In this document: piece after piece, positions 55,740 through 64,000 of the stretch | Position numbering within the stretch: position 1 is the first letter of the stretch | Layout of the letters: every line of letters starts with the position of its first letter | NCBI GenBank assembly: GCA_033344815.1 | Contig: JAWPMR010000001.1 | Span: 1,908,136 to 1,972,135 of the forward strand | Reading direction: 5' to 3' | DNA length: 64,000 nucleotides | Source: Paracoccaceae bacterium | GTDB lineage: Bacteria > Pseudomonadota > Alphaproteobacteria > Rhodobacterales > Rhodobacteraceae | Program-made: the position numbers and the translations under genes | Notes under the pieces: model-generated | Database searches by the model: none | What the model saw: the letters and a program-made list of their open reading frames with translations, nothing else | What the model was told of the DNA's origin: nothing

Positions 55740-56246
55740 ATGTTTAATTCAACGCGCCTTGTCGCTGCGGCATTCGTCACGACAGCACTTGCGACCACAG
55801 CCTTCGCTGATACGTTTTTGAAATACGGCGAAGTCGACGGCTGGAAAGTGTTTATCGACGAGCAAAAGCAAACCTGCCTGATTGAAGCCGTCGATGACCT
55901 TGAGAACGTCGTGCAAATGGGTCTTACCGAAGACCGCAGCGTTGGATACCTTGGCGTATTCACCAAAGGCGAAACCAAAATCAAACAGGGCGAAGAAGAG
56001 GCCGTGGCCATTCTGATCGGTGAGAATATTTATCTTGGTGAGGCGACCGGCATGCGCGGCAATATCACAAAAGGGTATTCTGGCGGATACGTTCTCAGCG
56101 ACAATCCACAATTCGTAAAAGACATCGAACAGCAATTCGAGATGGTTGTTTTCCCGGAGACTGACTACGCCTTTACCATTGATCTGACCGGCACGAAAAA
56201 AGCTATTGCAATGGCCCGTGATTGCAACGTTGATCAACTCAACTAA
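55740..56246 (+). CDS. Small secreted protein of unknown function
   Basis: The 168-residue protein from 55740 has a Sec signal peptide (FNSTRLVAAAFVTTALATTA, cleaved near AFA-DT) and a periplasmic part with GEVDGWKVFIDEQKQTCLIE, VAILIGENIYLGEATGMRGN and a C-terminal TGTKKAIAMARDCN. The two Cys near the ends of the mature part could form a disulfide. The pattern recalls the invasion-associated locus B class, but this is not firm. A terminator follows. Confidence 0.7.
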   Translation: MFNSTRLVAAAFVTTALATTAFADTFLKYGEVDGWKVFIDEQKQTCLIEAVDDLENVVQMGLTEDRSVGYLGVFTKGETKIKQGEEEAVAILIGENIYLGEATGMRGNITKGYSGGYVLSDNPQFVKDIEQQFEMVVFPETDYAFTIDLTGTKKAIAMARDCNVDQLN

Positions 56247-56278
56247 AGCGATGTCACTTTCGATGTAGTGATATAAAC

Positions 56279-56301
56279 GGGCCCCGTATTGTGCGGGGCC
56301 C
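56279..56301 (+). terminator. Stem-loop after small secreted protein gene
   Basis: GGGCCCCG (56279-56286) and CGGGGCCC (56294-56301) pair perfectly around TATTGTG, 33 bp after the stop; only two T follow. Confidence 0.65.
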
Positions 56302-56594
56302 TTGGACGTGAAGCTCGGCAAACGACCGACAGATGACGCGAAGAGACCCAACCAGAACAGGTTTGGCATTTACGAAGTATTGCTCGCCAGGTGTCCGGTA
56401 ACGCCGCCCAAAAACACCCCACTGTGCTGGAAATTGGGTGCGCGTACCAACTTTGTGGAAACATTGTTTCAGAGCAATTTGACCACAAAGAGGTTTGCAA
56501 AGAAATACGGCGCGCCGGAACACAAAGGCGTTTTGAGCGCCACACTCTCAAAGTGCCGCTGTGTCAGCCTAAAAGCAATGGCATCTAACCGCGT

Positions 56595-56831
56595 TTAGAA
56601 GTCAAATATATCTTCCAGAAAACTGCCCCGCTTTTTCTTTTTGTACCCGCCGCGATCATCATAGCCCCGCTGCTGGGGAGGTGGGGGTGGAGCTGACGCA
56701 CTACTGCGATCAATAATCTTGTCCAATTCACCCCGGTCCAACCAAACACCCCGGCATTGCGGGCAATAATCAATCTCAACCCCACTGCGATCCGCAATCA
56801 CCAGTGTCGATCCATCTATCGGGCATTTCAT
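56595..56831 (-). CDS. TFIIB-type zinc-ribbon protein
   Basis: The 78-residue protein has the zf-TFIIB layout: first metal pair in KCPIDGSTLVIADRSGVEID (one Cys, then an Asp-Gly turn) and the second in YCPQCRGVWLDRGELDKII, which is diagnostic. A Pro-rich and basic linker (PPPPPQQRGYDDRGGYKKKK) and FLEDIFDF end it. Small zinc-binding proteins of this family are widespread and uncharacterised. Only C-x-x-C is complete; the first half has a single visible Cys. Confidence 0.85.
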   Translation of the reverse strand: MKCPIDGSTLVIADRSGVEIDYCPQCRGVWLDRGELDKIIDRSSASAPPPPPQQRGYDDRGGYKKKKRGSFLEDIFDF

Positions 56832-56965
56832 ATGCGTCTCTCCTGCAACTTAACTCCTGTCCACAACATAGGCAGGGCTTGCTCGATGTCATCCGTATAA
56901 CTGCGTATGCGTATTAGTGCAGCTTTGCTGCTGGCCAACGCATTCTTGGCGTCTACCTTATCCTC

Positions 56966-57391
56966 ATGAGATTTATTGTTTTGATCCTGATGATCCCCAA
57001 CAGCGCCTATGCTTGGGAGTTCACTGCGGGCCTGCCTTGTCGTCTGACGCACCAAACGTCAGAGGTCTCCTTGGAATTGACTTATGATCCGACGCAACCA
57101 CTGTACTCGATCTCCCTCACCAAGACACAGGCCTGGCCCCAGGCAGGTATTTTTGAAATGCGCTTCGATGGGCCAGCCAGTCTTGCCATTTCAACGGAAC
57201 GCCATGCGCTTGGGGCAAGTGGCACACGACTTACCGTGACCGATACAGGATTTGGCAATGTACTGGACGGGCTGCAGTTTAATCATACCGCTCGTGTAAT
57301 TCTTGGTAATGTGACAGTTGAAATCCCATTGATTGGTGCGGCAGATCCGGTTGATGCGTTTCGCCGTTGCGAAGTTTCGGCTGGCGCTTGA
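56966..57391 (+). CDS. Small secreted protein, unknown family
   Basis: The 141-residue protein starts with a short signal peptide (RFIVLILMIPNSAYA, mature start near WEF). The mature part has beta character (LTYDPTQPLYSISLTKTQAW, MRFDGPASLAISTERHALGA, VTVEIPLIGAADPVDAFRRC). Two Cys, one near each end of the mature protein, may pair. It precedes another exported protein by 63 bp. Not recognised beyond this. Confidence 0.7.
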   Translation: MRFIVLILMIPNSAYAWEFTAGLPCRLTHQTSEVSLELTYDPTQPLYSISLTKTQAWPQAGIFEMRFDGPASLAISTERHALGASGTRLTVTDTGFGNVLDGLQFNHTARVILGNVTVEIPLIGAADPVDAFRRCEVSAGA

Positions 57392-57454
57392 TCCACCCTC
57401 AGACGTAACACTATCTTAACCACCATTAACCATGATGCCGCTCGGGAGATCGGT

Positions 57455-58126
57455 ATGATGCGTCCGAGTATATTTGCCTTTTTTGTGGTTTTCATGGGCG
57501 CGTCTGTGGCGCAGGCTGGGCCTTGGCTGCGTGAAAAGGGCACGGGCTTTTACGCCGGGTCCGGAAATGTCACGAAGGAAAAAGACACGTCTGGCAGTGT
57601 TTATGCCGAATACGGGCTGTTTGATAATCTCACCATTGGTGCCGACATTTTTTATGGCATCGACCGAACACTCCAACAATCCGGTTCAGGTATTATTTTC
57701 GCGCGTTTTCCGCTCAGCGCACCCGATGCCACCCATAAATGGGCGATGCATTTCGGGATTGGGGCACGCTCACAAAACCTGATCATCGAACCTGCCATCG
57801 AGGCTGGATTGTCCTGGGGTCGTGGCATCAAAGTCGGCGAACGCTACGGTTGGGCGGTCATCGATAGCAGCATCAATATTCCCGGATCGGAACTGGAAAC
57901 GCGGATCAAACTCGATGGCACGGTTGGTCTGGGCTTTACAAATCACCTTAAGGGCATGATGCAGATTTTCATGACATTTCAGGGAGATGAGTTGTTCACG
58001 AAGGCCGCACCATCCATTTTGATCCTTCCCGGTAAAGGCAGCTACACCTTTCAGATCGGTGCTGAAATCCCAACGCGCGGCGGTGGCGATACAGCTTTCA
58101 AGATTGGGATCTGGCGCGAGTTTTGA
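57455..58126 (+). CDS. Secreted/outer-membrane-like beta-barrel protein, unknown family
   Basis: The 223-residue protein has a signal peptide (MRPSIFAFFVVFMGASVAQA) and alternating hydrophobic strands with Gly and aromatic girdles (GTGFYAGSGNVTKEKD, YGLFDNLTIGADIFYGIDRT, IFARFPLSAPDATHKWAMHF, TFQIGAEIPTRGGGDTAFKI). It ends in Phe (WREF), typical of outer-membrane barrels recognised by BamA. Function unknown. Confidence 0.7.
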   Translation: MMRPSIFAFFVVFMGASVAQAGPWLREKGTGFYAGSGNVTKEKDTSGSVYAEYGLFDNLTIGADIFYGIDRTLQQSGSGIIFARFPLSAPDATHKWAMHFGIGARSQNLIIEPAIEAGLSWGRGIKVGERYGWAVIDSSINIPGSELETRIKLDGTVGLGFTNHLKGMMQIFMTFQGDELFTKAAPSILILPGKGSYTFQIGAEIPTRGGGDTAFKIGIWREF

Positions 58127-58276
58127 TCAAAACGCCTGTTTGTTTGGGACAGTGTTGTGCGTTCTTGCGTTCCCGCACGATTTTGGGGACTGGAGCACTT
58201 GCCTTCCAAGCATCTTGTTCTTTTAGACGCCATCCAATCGACTTATGAGCCCGTCATACTCGAATGACTGCAAGTA

Positions 58277-58678
58277 TCATGCACTCAGGTCAGAGCTGTC
58301 CAGAATTTGCACACCGTTTATGCGCCAGCCGTCTCCTGTTTCCAGCATTCGATAATCCAAGACATGCGCACGTCCTGATTGATCCGTGATCATCACACGC
58401 TGCCAAAACACGCCACCCTGCTCCCGCATCTCCAGATACCGCACGCTCCCTGGCCGCCAGACCATTGGATAGCCCCGCGTAACCATCTGCTCAAAGTTCT
58501 TTGGTGTTTGAAACAGTCTCTGTAGGTTGGGGCTGGCAAACTCAAAGGCAGCTGCAAAGTCATCTTGTTGAAATGCCTCCAGCTGGGCCTCGATGGTGGC
58601 CTGAATATCGGCCTCCTGCGCTTGCACCGCAGCGCCAAATCCGAGCCAGATTACGAGCCCAAATACCAAATTGCGCAT
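58277..58678 (-). CDS. DUF4864 family secreted protein
   Basis: The 133-residue protein has a signal peptide (RNLVFGLVIWLGFGAAVQAQ) and the DUF4864 core IQATIEAQLEAFQQDDFAAA, FEFASPNLQRLF, GYPMVWRPGSVRYLEMREQG with the final YRMLETGDGWRINGVQIL. The fold is probably of the NTF2/SnoaL kind and its role is unknown. Confidence 0.88.
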   Translation of the reverse strand: MRNLVFGLVIWLGFGAAVQAQEADIQATIEAQLEAFQQDDFAAAFEFASPNLQRLFQTPKNFEQMVTRGYPMVWRPGSVRYLEMREQGGVFWQRVMITDQSGRAHVLDYRMLETGDGWRINGVQILDSSDLSA

Positions 58679-59209
58679 GGTGCGCCTCCCTGTTCCCAGT
58701 GAATCAAACTTGTTGTGTCACCGTTTTTCCGCAAGTGACAACTCGTCGTCCTTTGATAACCTAGCTTTTCTGTGGGCTGCTTCCATCACGCGCTTAAAGA
58801 ATTTATGCGCACCACGAAATTGTTCGCATCTGCTGCGGAATGAAACGCACTCATCCGAAAACTCTCGCCGGTGTCTCGGGACCCAAAACAATCCAACAGC
58901 TTCGATCATGTTCAATTCGCCGGATCGAGCAAAAAAGGGACGTTTTTGTTTCTGACCAATTTAGCGATTTGGTAAACGGGTTTTGTGCTGAGATATTGCG
59001 ATTTGTCGGAAGCTCTCGAAGTCGAGCAGTCAACCAAACCGACCAGTGACCAGTTTATTACCCATGCGGTCTGACAATCTTTCACCTTTAGCGGAAAGAC
59101 ATTCACGCCCGATCACCCGCCGCCGCCCAACGGATGCACCCCACTTTGGGCGTGCAAGACACAATGCGACCCTACCGATCCTTTCAGTTGGTCACCCTTC
59201 CCAACGCTC
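58679..59209. other. Gap without recognised gene
   Basis: Over 500 bp between the DUF4864 gene and the end of lysS. Short frames on both strands have no recognisable features. Confidence 0.4.
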
Positions 59210-60793
59210 TTAGCTGGTTGAGGTCAACGCGCCAGCCATCGCTTTATCAATCAATGCAATGGTCTCATCAATTCCGTAGAGCGCAATAAAACCGCCAAAT
59301 CGAGGTCCCTGACTGGCGCCAAGCAAGACTTCGTACAACGCCGTGAACCACCCGCGCAGTGGATCAAACCGCTCGCGCCCACAGGCATAGACGATGGACT
59401 GCAGCGCCTCATCTTCTACCGGACCTTCGTAGGCTCTAAGTTGATTACGCAAGTCTCGCAAAGCTTCCCGTTCCAGATCACTGGGGGCGCGATATACTTT
59501 CTTTGGTTTCACGAAATCATTGTAATATCGTACGGCAAAGCCGGCAGCGGCATCCAGATCCGGATTGTTCTCCGCGTCGGTTTCAGGTGCGTAGCGCTGA
59601 ATGAAACCCCAGAGCTGTGATTTGTCTTCAGCCGCGGACACGCTCGCCAGATTGAGCAGCATAGAAAACGGAACCAGCATATTCGACTTGGGCACATCGC
59701 CGCCATGAATGTGCCAAACCGGATTGTTCAACCGCTGAACGATATCCTGCGATTCATAGGCGCGTAGCTGTTGATGGTATTCGTCCACGGCTTTCGGGAT
59801 GACATCAAAATACATGCGCTTCGCCGTTTTCGGCTTGAGGTACATAAAATACGACAGGCTTTCCGTACTGGCATAGCTAAGCCACTGATCAATTGAGATG
59901 CCATTGCCGGAGGATTTTGAAATCTTCTGGCCGTTTTCATCCAGAAACAGCTCATAGCTGAAGTGTTCCGGTTTTCTGCCACCCAGAATTTCGCAAATAC
60001 GGTCATAAATAGCGGTATTGGTTGCATGTTCCTTGCCGTACATCTCAAAATCTACGTCCAAGGCCGCCCATCGCGCACCAAAATCAGGCTTCCATTGCAG
60101 TTTGACGTTGCCGCCTGTCACGGGCAGCGTCCACTCGCGCCCATCATCATCGTCGAAAGTCACAGTGTGATTTTGCGCGTCGACCTGCTTCATCGGTACA
60201 TACAAAACGCGACCAGTTTCGGGATGAATCGGCAAAAAGATGGAATAAGTCTGCTGGCGTTCTTCACGGAGCGACTTCAACATCACCTTCATCACATCGT
60301 CATAGCGTTCAACCGCCCGGCGGAGGATGTCATCGAACTGGCCGCTTTTGTAGAATTCGCGCGCGGAATAAAATTCGTAATCAAACCCAAAGGTATCCAG
60401 AAATCGTCGCAGCATTGCATTGTTATGGTGGCCAAAGCTTTCGTGTGTGCCAAACGGGTCCGGTACCGAGGTCAAAGGCTTGTGCATATGGTCTGCCAGC
60501 ATGTCCTGTTGCGGAACATTGCCGGGCACTTTTCGCATTCCATCAAGGTCATCAGAAAAGCAAACCAACCGCGTCGGAATATCCGAGATCTGCTCGAAAG
60601 CCCGGCGTACCATCGTCGTGCGCAATACCTCGCCAAAAGTTCCGATATGCGGCAAACCGCTGGGTCCGTAACCCGTCTCAAACAGCACATGCCCCTTTTG
60701 GGGTGGTCCCTTTTGATAACGCTTGAGAATTCGGCGTGCTTCTTCAAAAGGCCATGCTTTGCTTGTCATTGCGGCGTCGCGTATCTCGGACAT
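59210..60793 (-). CDS. lysS: Lysyl-tRNA synthetase, class I
   Basis: The 527-residue class I enzyme (archaeal/alphaproteobacterial type) has the HIGH-like box in [20 protein letters not shown] and the KMSKS-like box in [16 protein letters not shown]. The C-terminal helical domain ends in [15 protein letters not shown]. It charges tRNA-Lys with lysine. Many alphaproteobacteria use this class I form instead of the class II LysRS of E. coli, in line with the suspected origin. An in-frame ATG at residue 9 ([14 protein letters not shown]) is the alternative start. Confidence 0.96.
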   Translation of the reverse strand: MSEIRDAAMTSKAWPFEEARRILKRYQKGPPQKGHVLFETGYGPSGLPHIGTFGEVLRTTMVRRAFEQISDIPTRLVCFSDDLDGMRKVPGNVPQQDMLADHMHKPLTSVPDPFGTHESFGHHNNAMLRRFLDTFGFDYEFYSAREFYKSGQFDDILRRAVERYDDVMKVMLKSLREERQQTYSIFLPIHPETGRVLYVPMKQVDAQNHTVTFDDDDGREWTLPVTGGNVKLQWKPDFGARWAALDVDFEMYGKEHATNTAIYDRICEILGGRKPEHFSYELFLDENGQKISKSSGNGISIDQWLSYASTESLSYFMYLKPKTAKRMYFDVIPKAVDEYHQQLRAYESQDIVQRLNNPVWHIHGGDVPKSNMLVPFSMLLNLASVSAAEDKSQLWGFIQRYAPETDAENNPDLDAAAGFAVRYYNDFVKPKKVYRAPSDLEREALRDLRNQLRAYEGPVEDEALQSIVYACGRERFDPLRGWFTALYEVLLGASQGPRFGGFIALYGIDETIALIDKAMAGALTSTS

Positions 60794-60911
60794 GTCTCAC
60801 CTGTGCCTCGCTCATCCTGCGCCCTATGCGCCGGGATTGACAGGTCCCTATTGCGTTGCAGCATTGGCGTCAATAATCTGCTTCCATTGCCCTTAGTGAA
60901 AGAACACCCTC

Positions 60912-61334
60912 GTGCCTGATGATCCCGCCCACGCGTTTTCTGCACAAGACAGCCTTGTCGCCCTTATGATCGCGGTATCCGCTTCGGACGAAGACATCCG
61001 GACGGCGGAACTTGTAAAAATACAAGCTGCCGTGCAGATGTTACCCGTTTTTGCGGGGTATGATGAGGACCGTTTGGGCGTAACAAGTCAGATCGTATTT
61101 GACCTTTTCGAACAGGAAGACGGATTAGATGCGCTCTTTGGTCTGATCCGCGAATCCCTACCGGAACGGCTTTTCGAGACCGCCTACGCGCTGGCCTGCG
61201 ATGTTGCAGCTGCAGATGGCACATTGGATGAAGCCGAATTGCGTCTTTTGGAAGAAATTCGCTACGAATTGGATCTTGATCGGCTACATGCGGCAGCCAT
61301 CGAACGGGGTGCACGGGCACGACATCTGACCTGA
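60912..61334 (+). CDS. TerB-like (tellurite-resistance TerB family) protein
   Basis: The 140-residue all-helical protein has the TerB-domain pattern: DSLVALMIAVSASDEDIRTA (first acidic helix pair), then AYALACDVAAADGTLDEAEL and RLLEEIRYELDLDRL, the acidic metal-binding face. Such solo TerB proteins are common and mostly uncharacterised, so resistance to tellurite should not be assumed. Divergent from lysS with 118 bp between starts. Confidence 0.85.
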   Translation: MPDDPAHAFSAQDSLVALMIAVSASDEDIRTAELVKIQAAVQMLPVFAGYDEDRLGVTSQIVFDLFEQEDGLDALFGLIRESLPERLFETAYALACDVAAADGTLDEAELRLLEEIRYELDLDRLHAAAIERGARARHLT

Positions 61335-61370
61335 CGCCGGATTGTTCAGCGTTGCTTTCTGCACTGAAAG

Positions 61371-62603
61371 ATGAACCTTTGGTGGGAAGGGAAATGGACA
61401 AAACTTCGGATGCAACGGTCCAAATTGACACAAACTGCGCCGCGCAAACCTGATGCAGCCCATCAGTACCGTGCTATTGAAAGTTCTGGCGATCTGACAC
61501 GATTGCGCGCAGCAGCCGAAGAAAGCGCCGGTTTCGCCAGGTTATCGAGGCTTCAAGGTCTGGCCGATGCGATGTCGGTGTCGGTTATTCAACGCAATCC
61601 CGGCGACCTCCCCGAATTGGCCGAGTTTTTTGACAGCATCAATACAGACCTGAAGATGACGGCAGACGAAAAAGAGGAAATCCTCGAAACAGCGTTGAGC
61701 CTTGATGATGTTCGCGAAGGCAAGGACTGGTTGTCTGGATGGGTCAGCGCCATGTTGAAACTGAAAGAGAATGACCTGTTTTTTCCAGAAGAAGAAACCG
61801 ATCCTGCTGAGATGGAGCTGCCGTTTGACTTGACCGCGGACAGGAAGGAAGGGCCGACCTCAATCACCGGCGGAGCCGAAGCGCCGCAACCGGTGACTAT
61901 GCCCGCGATAAGTGCCGCGCAGCTTCACGTGGAAACGGATCTCTCTCAGAAAGGGCTGTCCAAAGCAACGCTTTTGCCGGAGGAATTTGCGTTGCTGGTT
62001 GAACTGCAAGACACGATTGATCGTGCCAATGATAAGCTGGCTAGTTCAAGCATCTCAAAAACACAAAAACCGAAGCAAACCAAAATTCGAAACGGGGCAC
62101 AGACCAGATATCAAGATGAGATTCTTTCGATTTCCAACAGATTGGCTTCCGAAGCTGAGCACCAAAAAGAGCAACTTGCGCAGCAGCAGATGCGCCAGAA
62201 TTTCGATGCCGACAAGCTGATCCTGACCACATGGGTCGGCAATAATTGCGGTGCAGGCGCCGGCGCCGTTTTGCTGGAGGTGTTGGACGCTCACACTTTG
62301 GGAAGCGGTGCCACCGCGAGCGTCACGCAGAAATTCCCGGCAAATGATATCATGGAAGCGCACAGCCAATGGTACAGACTTTACCAAGCTACAAACAAGC
62401 AGACAAAGGTTTTCGGGAAATTTGAAAACCCGGGCAATCAGGAGGCCAAAATCTACTGGAAGAGTCGAGGGAATCAATGGGAGTGCAACAGGAACTTCAT
62501 TGCCATGATTGGCTCGCACAAGAGTAACGTCCATGTCACTCCCAAAGGCGGCAATTCAAAACCCATGAGCCGGTTCAACAGCGAACCAAGTCCCATCGGT
62601 TAG
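61371..62603 (+). CDS. Uncharacterised 410-residue protein with an eCIS/polymorphic-toxin-like N-terminal segment
   Basis: I do not recognise the whole protein. Its N-terminal part (PDAAHQYRAIESSGDLTRLR, then FARLSRLQGLADAMSVSVIQ, Arg) resembles the LxxLQxxAD...VVQR segment found near the start of many DUF4157-linked, eCIS- or polymorphic-toxin-type proteins. A Glu-rich middle (FFPEEETDPAEME) and a helical region (PEEFALLVELQDTIDRANDK, RLASEAEHQKEQLAQQ) follow. A distinct C-terminal domain of about 130 residues then begins (LILTTWVGNNCGAGAGAVLL, HSQWYRLYQATNKQTKVFG, GNQWECNRNFIAMIGSHKSN). No signal peptide or membrane helix. The start may be the ATG at 61371 or 61410 (QRSKLTQTAPRKPD). No immunity gene or eCIS structural gene lies nearby. 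It converges on dacB with 6 bp between stops. Confidence 0.55.
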   Translation: MNLWWEGKWTKLRMQRSKLTQTAPRKPDAAHQYRAIESSGDLTRLRAAAEESAGFARLSRLQGLADAMSVSVIQRNPGDLPELAEFFDSINTDLKMTADEKEEILETALSLDDVREGKDWLSGWVSAMLKLKENDLFFPEEETDPAEMELPFDLTADRKEGPTSITGGAEAPQPVTMPAISAAQLHVETDLSQKGLSKATLLPEEFALLVELQDTIDRANDKLASSSISKTQKPKQTKIRNGAQTRYQDEILSISNRLASEAEHQKEQLAQQQMRQNFDADKLILTTWVGNNCGAGAGAVLLEVLDAHTLGSGATASVTQKFPANDIMEAHSQWYRLYQATNKQTKVFGKFENPGNQEAKIYWKSRGNQWECNRNFIAMIGSHKSNVHVTPKGGNSKPMSRFNSEPSPIG

Positions 62604-62609
62604 CGTCAA

Positions 62610-64000
62610 TCATGCGCCGTAGGCCGTCCCCCACCGTGCTATCAATTTGCGTTGCAAACGCCGTGCGCGCGTTGCCCAGGAGCGCGCACCTTGTGGGCGT
62701 TCGCGATTGGCGCGGGTGATGGTAGCGCGGATATCCTCATTCGCGCAGAAAATCGCAAAAACCAACTCGCGCCCCCCTGGCGCAGTGATGTATCCCGCCA
62801 GACCGGAAACATAGTTAAGCGTGCCTGTCTTGGCCACGGCCTTAACCGGGTGTTTATGGGTCGTTCGACCGTTTTTATCCAGCAGGCGCACCTGTTTCAA
62901 AAGTGGGTGCAAAACGGCATCGCTGTGCACCGCGCTCAATGCGCGGACCATATCCTTTGCGTTGACGCGGCTTGCTGAACCCAGCCCGGAATGATCCACG
63001 AACGCAGGGTTGGTCATGCGCAAATTGTCCATCGCCCAGAGGTTCATTTGACGCGCCGATGCGGCCAGTGTTTGTGGCCGGTCCGCGTGATGACGCGTCG
63101 TCGCAAGTCCTACCATCTCCGCTGTTAGATTGTTGGAATACTTCAACATTCCCTTCAGAATTTCACGAAGTGGCGGGCTCTGCACTGACGCAAGCATTTG
63201 ACCCTCAGGCATGTTTTCGGCCAGTTCTGGCGCTGAAAGAACAATGCCGTGCGCGCGCGCAAGGGTCGCAAACACATCTCCCGCGTAAAGACCCGGATGC
63301 CGTACCGGTAGCCACCGCGAGCCCGCGTTCCCAAGAGCGCCTTTGGCCACGCTCCAGTGATCTGCATCACCATTGTTTTCATAGGTATAGACCGGCGCTG
63401 ATCGATCCACGACCTGCATCTGCGCCATTGTGACATCTGGACGGTAAGGTGCGGCGCGCGCATCCATCGTAACTGTGTATTTCCCGGCCACACGTTTCCA
63501 TTCGAAATGGACCCGATTGTAATTCAGGGCAATGCCAGACACTGCCGGGCTATACCCCAAATGATCCGGCTGACCCGGATCAATCGAGTGCAAAGGTCTG
63601 AGCATGTTTTCAAAGACCAGGAACTTGCCGCGGATTTCGCGCAATCCAGACGCTTTGAGTTGTGAAGCAAGCTCAGCCAGCGCTTTGGTATCTAGGGTTG
63701 GATCACATCCACCCACCAACAGCAAATCACCCTCCAGAACGCCATCCGCTATCTCGCCATGCGCCACAACTGTAGTTTCAAATCGGTGCGTGGGTCCCAG
63801 CACATCAAGTGCATAAAGCGCTGTTATCGATTTCGCAACGCTGGCCGGGGCAGATCCGAGGGCTTCGTTGTGGGCCTCCAGAATATCTCCGGAATTGGCA
63901 TCTGCCACCGCGAAGACAATGTCGCCCGTGACCCGTGAAGCGCGCAAGAGTTCGCTGAAACCGTTGGATTGAACAAGCTTCGCGCCCCGCAGTTTTGGCC
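62610..64000 (-). CDS. dacB: D-alanyl-D-alanine carboxypeptidase/endopeptidase (PBP4 type), 5' end beyond window
   Basis: At least 463 codons are present; the frame stays open to the window edge (KLRGAKLVQSNGFSELLRAS precedes SRVTGDIVFAVADANS). It has the S13-family motifs: SVAKS (SxxK, catalytic Ser and Lys) in SAPASVAKSITALYALDV, SNN in GMLKYSNNLTAEMVGL, and KTG in AVAKTGTLNYVSGLAGY. The enzyme trims or opens peptidoglycan peptide cross-links in the periplasm; its signal peptide must lie beyond 64000. The stop is 7 bp from the convergent upstream gene. Length suits DacB (about 480). Confidence 0.93.
   Translation of the reverse strand, partial: PKLRGAKLVQSNGFSELLRASRVTGDIVFAVADANSGDILEAHNEALGSAPASVAKSITALYALDVLGPTHRFETTVVAHGEIADGVLEGDLLLVGGCDPTLDTKALAELASQLKASGLREIRGKFLVFENMLRPLHSIDPGQPDHLGYSPAVSGIALNYNRVHFEWKRVAGKYTVTMDARAAPYRPDVTMAQMQVVDRSAPVYTYENNGDADHWSVAKGALGNAGSRWLPVRHPGLYAGDVFATLARAHGIVLSAPELAENMPEGQMLASVQSPPLREILKGMLKYSNNLTAEMVGLATTRHHADRPQTLAASARQMNLWAMDNLRMTNPAFVDHSGLGSASRVNAKDMVRALSAVHSDAVLHPLLKQVRLLDKNGRTTHKHPVKAVAKTGTLNYVSGLAGYITAPGGRELVFAIFCANEDIRATITRANRERPQGARSWATRARRLQRKLIARWGTAYGA

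Overview
This window looks like the chromosome of an alphaproteobacterium of the Rhodobacterales, most likely the Roseobacter group. The signs are moderate-to-high G+C, an rpmH-rnpA-yidD block, a class I lysyl-tRNA synthetase, an NDUFS4-type complex I accessory subunit, an AerR/PpaA-like B12-binding regulator, and marine catabolic genes (dipeptide ABC importer, GMC oxidoreductase, CaiB-type CoA transferase, MmsA). The genus is an inference and was not tested.

Layout. 1-5.2 kb: a peptide-type ABC importer on the minus strand (binding protein, two permeases, fused double ATPase) leading into an amidase cut by the window edge. 6-7.6 kb: a decayed IS3-family element and perhaps another transposase scrap. 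7.66-17 kb: MmsA with a divergent LysR regulator, a ruined BCCT transporter, a tandem two-domain CoA transferase, a GMC oxidoreductase and its divergent LysR regulator. 17.2-21.2 kb: a graveyard holding a class III aminotransferase, an AguB-like amidohydrolase, a LysR regulator and an AhpD-like protein, all broken by frameshifts. 21.3-28.6 kb: an intact, tightly packed operon under a divergent LysR regulator, containing a ring-cleaving VOC dioxygenase, an MhqD-like hydrolase, a Kef-type antiporter, two pirins and a DUF5996 protein. It resembles a quinone/electrophile defence module.

28.6-39.3 kb is accessory DNA. It holds an IS110 remnant, a 3' fragment of hypE, an intact IS3-family element, the 5' stub of an OLD-like ATPase, an orphan 203-residue protein, a reverse transcriptase split by an in-frame TAG, an IS1182-like scrap, a DUF3987 protein with an overlapping small gene, and a tyrosine integrase also split by an in-frame TAG. 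The integrase gene faces the 3' end of tRNA-Arg(ACG). This looks like a decaying tRNA-integrated island that carried defence-type genes.

39.4-64 kb is mostly core: histidine kinase, MerA-like oxidoreductase with a TVP38 membrane protein, rpmH-rnpA-yidD, a DUF3833 lipoprotein, an AerR/PpaA-like regulator, a large RTX protein, tRNA-Arg(UCU), a GNAT enzyme, the NDUFS4-like subunit, radC, uvrB with a coupled broken gene, several small secreted proteins, lysS, a TerB-like protein, an unrecognised 410-residue protein and a D,D-carboxypeptidase running off the end. No CRISPR array and no rRNA gene was seen.
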